A stretch of 64,000 nt of DNA from contig NZ_JACVOU010000003.1 of assembly GCF_018882205.1 (NCBI RefSeq), positions 296,087 to 360,086 on the forward strand, read 5' to 3'. This document shows, piece by piece, positions 59,649 to 64,000 of this stretch (positions within the stretch are counted from its first letter, which is position 1; the number at the start of each line of letters is the position of its first letter). Source of the stretch: Polynucleobacter bastaniensis. GTDB lineage: Bacteria > Pseudomonadota > Gammaproteobacteria > Burkholderiales > Burkholderiaceae. The notes below the pieces were generated by a model. That model saw nothing but the letters and a program-made list of their open reading frames with translations, was not told where the DNA came from and ran no database searches. Position numbers and translations under genes: made by a program.

Positions 59649-60581
59649 TTAGTTTCGATTTAATTCTCCGCCAATTTTCCTTTTAAGTAATTGCTCGTAA
59701 AAAAGAACATCATTTCTGGAGATTGGACTTCTTGGCACAACGTAATGTATGGAATACATAAAGTTATCGCGATTCGTTGGATCTAAGTCATCAAGCTCCC
59801 TTAGAGCTTTATTTCCATTATGACCAGTGTTCGCATATGAGGCCCAGCGCCCCCATATTCCACCTCCATCCGCTCTGGAAGAATATGCAGAACCAATATA
59901 TTTGTGATTAGTCTTTGTATCAAGAATCACATATACGCCATCATGTTCTGATAAAAACTTATACCAACCTCTGTTACCTGTAGGATTACGTGTTATTTCA
60001 ATTAGTTCCTGATGACTAATTAAGACCCTATCCCATCCAGGAAAGTCAATAACATAACCTTTCGGCAATATTTCTAATATTTCTTTATCTAATTTTTTCT
60101 GCACCCAACTTTGAGCTGCCGATCCCCAATTAATAATTAGCCTATTATTAAATTCCTGAAAAATATCACAAGCCTTAAGATCATAAAAAATATTTGCAGT
60201 CTCCGGTATATTATTTCTTGAAGTATAGGTCTGCCATTCCTTATACTTAGATTCATGCTTTTTTATGAATTGCTCCTTAGGTATTGGCTTGGAATTTAAA
60301 CCCTCGTTGAAAAATGCACCCCTCAATAAAGACCCATAACTTTCTGTAGCCACAAAGGTAATTATTAGCTTGTATTTGGAAAAAACATCTTTGGATTGTT
60401 TTGCAGTAAATACAAGCAACATATCATTATCAAATTTTAAGATCCTATCAAAATTTGACCAGTCTCCATCAGTCCGATGTTTCATCGTATGACGAACAAG
60501 ACAGACCTGATTATTCTTTACTAAATTTTCAATATCAAGACTTGATTTAGTGGCAAGTAGCAGAGATTTAAAATTAAACAA
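59649..60581 (-). CDS. GIY-YIG nuclease domain protein
   Basis: 310 aa with an unrecognised N-terminal region (1-200) and a C-terminal GIY-YIG domain: GVYVIL (215-220), YIGSAY (228-233), Arg245 in GRWASY and Glu296 in FYEQ as the metal ligand. Likely a DNA endonuclease, as in some restriction or abortive-infection proteins. TTG start with GGGAG 7 nt upstream. The gene is clearly more AT-rich than the flanking housekeeping genes, which suggests recent transfer. Last gene of the five-gene minus-strand operon. Confidence 0.75.
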   Translation of the reverse strand: MFNFKSLLLATKSSLDIENLVKNNQVCLVRHTMKHRTDGDWSNFDRILKFDNDMLLVFTAKQSKDVFSKYKLIITFVATESYGSLLRGAFFNEGLNSKPIPKEQFIKKHESKYKEWQTYTSRNNIPETANIFYDLKACDIFQEFNNRLIINWGSAAQSWVQKKLDKEILEILPKGYVIDFPGWDRVLISHQELIEITRNPTGNRGWYKFLSEHDGVYVILDTKTNHKYIGSAYSSRADGGGIWGRWASYANTGHNGNKALRELDDLDPTNRDNFMYSIHYVVPRSPISRNDVLFYEQLLKRKIGGELNRN

Positions 60582-60603
60582 GTTATTACTCCCGCATTAG
60601 AAA

Positions 60604-60951
60604 CTAACCTTTATATTCCCCAACCATAATATTGCGATCAAACCGTCCAGATCCAACACATACCAACCTCACAAGTTTGCAGCGAAATGATTGTAAGTGC
60701 CCCCTTTTTTTATCAGGCACCTGATATAAATATGATGCTCCAATAGGACCAAATCCGTATCTGTTAGCCTTACCAATGAACTCTTGATATCCAGACGCTT
60801 TAAGTACTATTTTCAAACGATTAAGTAATGCCCTTTTTTCAGAGGTATTAGTTCGAATTGCACCCAGCTGCTTGAGAATATGGCCAATTTCATCCGTCTT
60901 TGGGTCCTCAATTGTCCCTAACATTTTTAACCCCAAATAGTTCGTAATCAT
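60604..60951 (-). CDS. Hypothetical protein (115 aa) of the nuclease operon
   Basis: Small basic protein; I do not recognise it. A start at 60951 or at ATG 60927 (better spaced behind GGGG) is possible. Helical N-half (IGHILKQLGAIRTNTSEKRALLNRL) and a C-half with several Arg/Lys. It lies 22 bp before the GIY-YIG gene and shares its AT-rich composition. Confidence 0.55.
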   Translation of the reverse strand: MITNYLGLKMLGTIEDPKTDEIGHILKQLGAIRTNTSEKRALLNRLKIVLKASGYQEFIGKANRYGFGPIGASYLYQVPDKKRGHLQSFRCKLVRLVCVGSGRFDRNIMVGEYKG

Positions 60952-61001
60952 TAAATATAATGACCCTGAAGCTCATATTGAGAGCCTTATTTTTCAAAAG
61001 C

Positions 61002-61762
61002 TTAAATTTCATTCAAAACTTTCGTATCCACTAAAGCTTTTAGGTGGTCTGAAATTAACCCCGGAATTGCGCCACCATTAATCAGCAATCCAAGCTCCAT
61101 ATTTTTTTCCATGGCATAACCCGTTAGATTAGCGCTGGTAATAAAGCATGTGCTTTTATCCGCAACGGCAACTTTTGCATGCACCCTTCCACCCTCAAAT
61201 TCAGCAGCCTTATCTTTCCAACCATAAACATGGGCCCTTGGAATCGCTTTTTTCATTTTGGCAATAACATCAATTTCTATACTTCCTCCATCATCAATTG
61301 ATGACTCAAGGAGTAAAAATAAATGCACCCTTCTTTCACATGCACTATTTAAAGCATGAATTATTGAATCAACTTTATATGCGACAAAACTTGTAATGAT
61401 AAGTTCTGACTTTGCTTGGTTGATTACCTGAAGCAATACTTGCTCTGTTTTTCTAGCTGAAACTACCGAGGTAACAGGCCCCGTCCAAACTAACTCGATT
61501 GATTGATTAGCATCTTTTTGAATCACCACTTGACGAGCTGACAGCAACATTAAAGCCAGTTCACTAGCCCTGATATTTGTACCTTGCCATGCACTAATGA
61601 GCTCATTGACGTATGGCGACACAACTCCGCCACCGACGATCTCAGATAGCAATAGCGAAGATTGGCCCGGCTCAAAAGCAGCTATTTTTTTGCTAATGAC
61701 TCTACCCTTCCAGGCGGTAACTGATCAGCACATACCGCAATAGCTTTTAAAAGACGATCCAT
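61002..61762 (-). CDS. drmC: DrmC-like phospholipase D-family protein, split by a frame change at A7
   Basis: The 216-residue main part (61652-61002) matches DISARM DrmC: WTGPV...RKTEQVLLQVINQAKSELIITSF, a single HKD motif HAKVAVAD, and SANLTGYAMEKNMELG. The expected N-terminus (MDRLLKAIAVCADQLPPGRV...) lies upstream from ATG 61762 in another frame and stops at TAG right after GCA-AAA-AAA. A -1 slip on this A7 would join both parts into about 253 aa, the DrmC length. So the gene is either a one-base-deletion pseudogene, frameshift-expressed, or a sequencing error. A TTG at 61652 is the only start of the short form. 16 bp after the helicase gene. Confidence 0.8.
61685..61691 (-). other. A7 slippery heptamer, in phase, followed by a stop in the drmC-like gene
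   Basis: On the gene strand the zero frame reads GC-A-AAA-AAA-TAG, so the seven A have the X-XXY-YYZ phasing of -1 frameshift sites. Slipping back one base gives ATA-GCT and continues through the full DrmC domain. Confidence 0.8.
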
Positions 61763-61778
61763 AATTAGCTAACTATTG

Positions 61779-63449
61779 CTATGAAGTAATTTGAATAATA
61801 GAAAGCAAGTGCTTAGCCCTTGAGCGAGCCACGTATTGATTTGCTTTTTCAGTCTGATTCTCAGACTGTTGGAAATCCTCAATAATCACAATGGCATCAG
61901 CCTCAAGACCCTTAAATCGCCGCCAAGGGGATATCAATACACCTTGTCCAGCCCTCCATTTTCCAAGGTCACTAGTTGAGGTAACTGTTTTTAAAGCAGA
62001 CGACCAATCTTTGTCTGTAGTTTTGGATGCCAAAATTGCGACTTGTGATGTTTTTAAGCCGCCAGTACCTGACATACACCATTCACGTACTTTTTTACCA
62101 GCTAATAAAACTGCTTCACTCATATTATTCACTTCTAAAAATTCTGGCTCATCCCCAAGCGGAGCTCCATCTCGCACCTTATTCGTCTGGTTTACTAGCT
62201 CAGCACAGTGGTGCGCAATTTTGACGGTATTCCTACAATTAATAGGCAGCTGAAATGGTGCTCCAAGTTCGGCTGGAATGGATGGGCTATGTACATAGAT
62301 ATTTTGATTTGGATCGAAAAAGACGTAATAGCAGGCCTTGCTAGCAGGATCTTTAAAAATATCATCAAGGCTTGTCCACCATAGATCATAAAAGTCCTGA
62401 CCTTCATCAATAATCACAGCATCAAACTTTTGATTTTGATCAACTAATGAGCAGGCCTCAATCAATTTTTCTGGCGCAATATCTCGCCAAAAACTACTAG
62501 CGCTATCACCTTCAGGAGGTTGGAACCGAATTTTGGCAGCATTACAAAAATCTGATACTAGGCCATGGTAGGTATCAATGACTAGATTGCCTGTTACATC
62601 ATCTGGCAATACTTCAATGGCCCAATCTTTTAAAGGGCGGTTGTAGCATAAAAATAATGTACGCAATCCTGCGCGCGCCATTTCCTGGGCTTTGGCTAAA
62701 GCTAAGATTGTCTTTCCTGATCCAGCAACTCCCTTGATGGATGCTAACTTATGATCACCCAAAAAATTTAAAAGATTTTGCTGTTCGCTTGTTAAGCGAT
62801 TAAGACGCGCCTCTTGATCTTCAACCTTTCGCCAAATCACGGGGACAATTGCATACTTTGGAAACAAAGCCTCATGTATAGCTTGTACCTGCTGGGGTGA
62901 GAGCTCTTTATGATCAGGACGGTGAAATAAAGCAAATGCCTTCTCAATACTCTCTTTAATATTGGCGCATTTATTAGCATCAAATAATTGACTGGGCACA
63001 ATACTAGGTGGCAAGGCGCCAGTGTATCGACAATCTGGGAATGCAACGGCATATGCATAGGTAAAGGGCAATGTCCCTTTTGCACCAGGCAATTCAGAAA
63101 TCACACGATCTACTAACTCATGCATGCTTTTTCTCACCTGCTCAAAAGGATCTTTGCTTAGTAAGCGAGATTCACCCCGAGATGCTTCTCTACGCCACTC
63201 CATTTTTTCAGGATCAAAAGATAGTGAGCCACCTTTAACCTCAACAAATAGCAATCCATACTCCGGATCTAAAACAACAAAATCACACTCGCCCTCAATA
63301 ACTGTACCTTTACGACCATCGCCCATCCAATGAAAGCCATGGAAAATTTCTACACGGCTAGGTAGCTGAGAAACAAGGGCCTCAGCAACTTTTCTTTCAC
63401 CAGGATTTTGGATCTCTGAGGGATCAATTTTAGGAAATAAGCGTGCCAT
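61779..63449 (-). CDS. NERD nuclease-domain SF1 (UvrD-like) helicase
   Basis: 556 aa. N-terminal NERD/PD-(D/E)xK domain: ECDFVVL (Asp56) ... LLFVEVKGG (Glu70, Lys72). SF1 helicase motor: Walker A GVAGSGKT (240-247), motif II DEGQD (348-352), motif III FFDPNQNIY, motif V/VI GLEADAIVIIED and YVARSRAKH. Predicted DNA translocase-nuclease. Such NERD-helicases occur in defence islands. The partner drmC-like gene starts 16 bp downstream, which suggests a shared function. Confidence 0.85.
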   Translation of the reverse strand: MARLFPKIDPSEIQNPGERKVAEALVSQLPSRVEIFHGFHWMGDGRKGTVIEGECDFVVLDPEYGLLFVEVKGGSLSFDPEKMEWRREASRGESRLLSKDPFEQVRKSMHELVDRVISELPGAKGTLPFTYAYAVAFPDCRYTGALPPSIVPSQLFDANKCANIKESIEKAFALFHRPDHKELSPQQVQAIHEALFPKYAIVPVIWRKVEDQEARLNRLTSEQQNLLNFLGDHKLASIKGVAGSGKTILALAKAQEMARAGLRTLFLCYNRPLKDWAIEVLPDDVTGNLVIDTYHGLVSDFCNAAKIRFQPPEGDSASSFWRDIAPEKLIEACSLVDQNQKFDAVIIDEGQDFYDLWWTSLDDIFKDPASKACYYVFFDPNQNIYVHSPSIPAELGAPFQLPINCRNTVKIAHHCAELVNQTNKVRDGAPLGDEPEFLEVNNMSEAVLLAGKKVREWCMSGTGGLKTSQVAILASKTTDKDWSSALKTVTSTSDLGKWRAGQGVLISPWRRFKGLEADAIVIIEDFQQSENQTEKANQYVARSRAKHLLSIIQITS

Positions 63450-63468
63450 ATCGATTACCTAATTAAGC

Positions 63469-63855
63469 TCATTCTTCAATGAGGCCAACCTTAGTCAAGC
63501 TATCCCACTCTTTCTTTAACATCTTAATCTGTGCAATCCCGCCATCACCGGTTACTGTAATGAGGTATTGCATTTGATCAGTGGCTGCATCTAATTGTTC
63601 GGTGAGCTTAAACTTTCCAATAGCAGTAGATACCTGTTTTCCCCGTTGCTCCATACCAAAGACTGAGAGAACAATATTCTGACCCTTAATGAGCTCAGCT
63701 GTCGAAATTGGCTTAACATTCAATCGCTTAATTTTGTCTTCAGATTGAACTTGTAATACAAACGGAGTATTGGGGAAATTTTCAGCAAGCTCTCTTAATC
63801 CATATTCCTTTGATTGGATGGACTGAGTGCTCTCAGCATTGATCTGCTCATTCAA
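63469..63855 (-). CDS. Hypothetical protein (128 aa), 5' end possibly lost at the IS
   Basis: Soluble alpha/beta protein, not recognised. The visible start is TTG 63855 without a good ribosome site; the frame continues open upstream into the IS end until a stop at about 63903, so the natural start and promoter may have been cut off by the insertion. It precedes the NERD-helicase gene by 19 bp and is probably the first gene of the nuclease operon. Confidence 0.55.
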   Translation of the reverse strand: MNEQINAESTQSIQSKEYGLRELAENFPNTPFVLQVQSEDKIKRLNVKPISTAELIKGQNIVLSVFGMEQRGKQVSTAIGKFKLTEQLDAATDQMQYLITVTGDGGIAQIKMLKKEWDSLTKVGLIEE

Positions 63856-63873
63856 GTAGGTGACATCGGTCTT

Positions 63874-64000
63874 TGAACTGACCTGATTTTTAGTACCACC
63901 CTAGAAGAGAGGATTTTTGATAATCTTCACCTTAAAGGAGTGCTAAATATGGCAAAAGGTCAGCGTCTTAAACCCGAGCAAATCGTCACCTTATTGCGTC
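63874..64000 (+). mobile_element. Left end of an IS3-type insertion sequence (partial)
   Basis: A terminal sequence starting TGAACTGACC precedes a transposase OrfA-like start 77 bp later. The right end is outside the window, so the inverted repeat and target duplication cannot be confirmed. Confidence 0.55.
63951..64000 (+). CDS. IS3-family transposase OrfA (N-terminal 16 codons only)
   Basis: ATG with AAAGGAG upstream, coding MAKGQRLKPEQIVTLLR, the start of the HTH region of IS3-family OrfA proteins. The rest is outside the window. Confidence 0.7.

Noticed and set aside
61002..63449. Complete DISARM system
   Set aside because: Only the DrmC-like PLD protein is present. DrmA, DrmB, DrmD/E and a DISARM methylase are absent from the window, and the NERD-helicase is not DrmA or DrmD.

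Overview
The window reads as a chromosome segment of a small-genome, moderate-GC betaproteobacterium. The gene order ndk-rlmN-ispG-hisS-yfgM-bamB-der-hfq-hflX-hflK-hflC-hisZ-purA is the Burkholderiales arrangement, and the short intergenic gaps and protein sequences look most like Polynucleobacter (Burkholderiaceae). The genus is inference; no 16S gene is present.

Layout. 1-4.3 kb: minus-strand genes for a molybdopterin-binding (CinA-like) protein, an EI24 membrane protein, a sterol-desaturase-type hydroxylase, a polysaccharide deacetylase and a YVTN beta-propeller protein. 4.3-15.8 kb: hrpA and argA (divergent), yggX, a candidate structured small RNA, rpiA, tal, trxC, rlmB and rnr. 15.9-19.3 kb: tRNA-Leu(CAG), a small catabolic-looking cluster (tautomerase, class II aldolase, unknown protein, dienelactone hydrolase), a 51-codon small gene and a papain-like protein. 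19.3-35.9 kb: glcB, then the long purA-to-ndk housekeeping cluster (purine synthesis, tRNA charging, isoprenoids, outer-membrane assembly, ribosome GTPases, Hfq, HflKC). 36-41.4 kb: yccA, rlmD, a PolB-like exonuclease, nlpD, pcm and surE. 41.4-48.9 kb: a three-gene heavy-metal RND efflux system and an OprB-like porin. 49-51.8 kb: recR, ybaB, dnaX and the SRP RNA.

51.9-64 kb is accessory. It holds a SET-domain protein, an acyltransferase-like protein, a YkgJ cysteine-cluster protein, two unknown proteins, a gene-free 520 bp tract with an array of small hairpins sharing a TTTGG/TTTGA loop, a VWA protein, and an XRE repressor facing a YqaJ exonuclease plus Bet annealase pair. Convergent to that pair is a five-gene minus-strand operon: 128-aa unknown, NERD nuclease/SF1 helicase, DrmC-like phospholipase-D nuclease, 115-aa unknown, GIY-YIG nuclease. 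An IS3-type element begins at the right edge, at the head of this operon.

The best candidates for something new are this operon (a possible compact defence system containing an orphan DrmC), the in-phase A7 slippery heptamer that splits the drmC-like gene, the hairpin array at 55.7-55.95 kb, and the 13-nt tandem repeats made of Hfq-type ARN triplets in the hfq leader.
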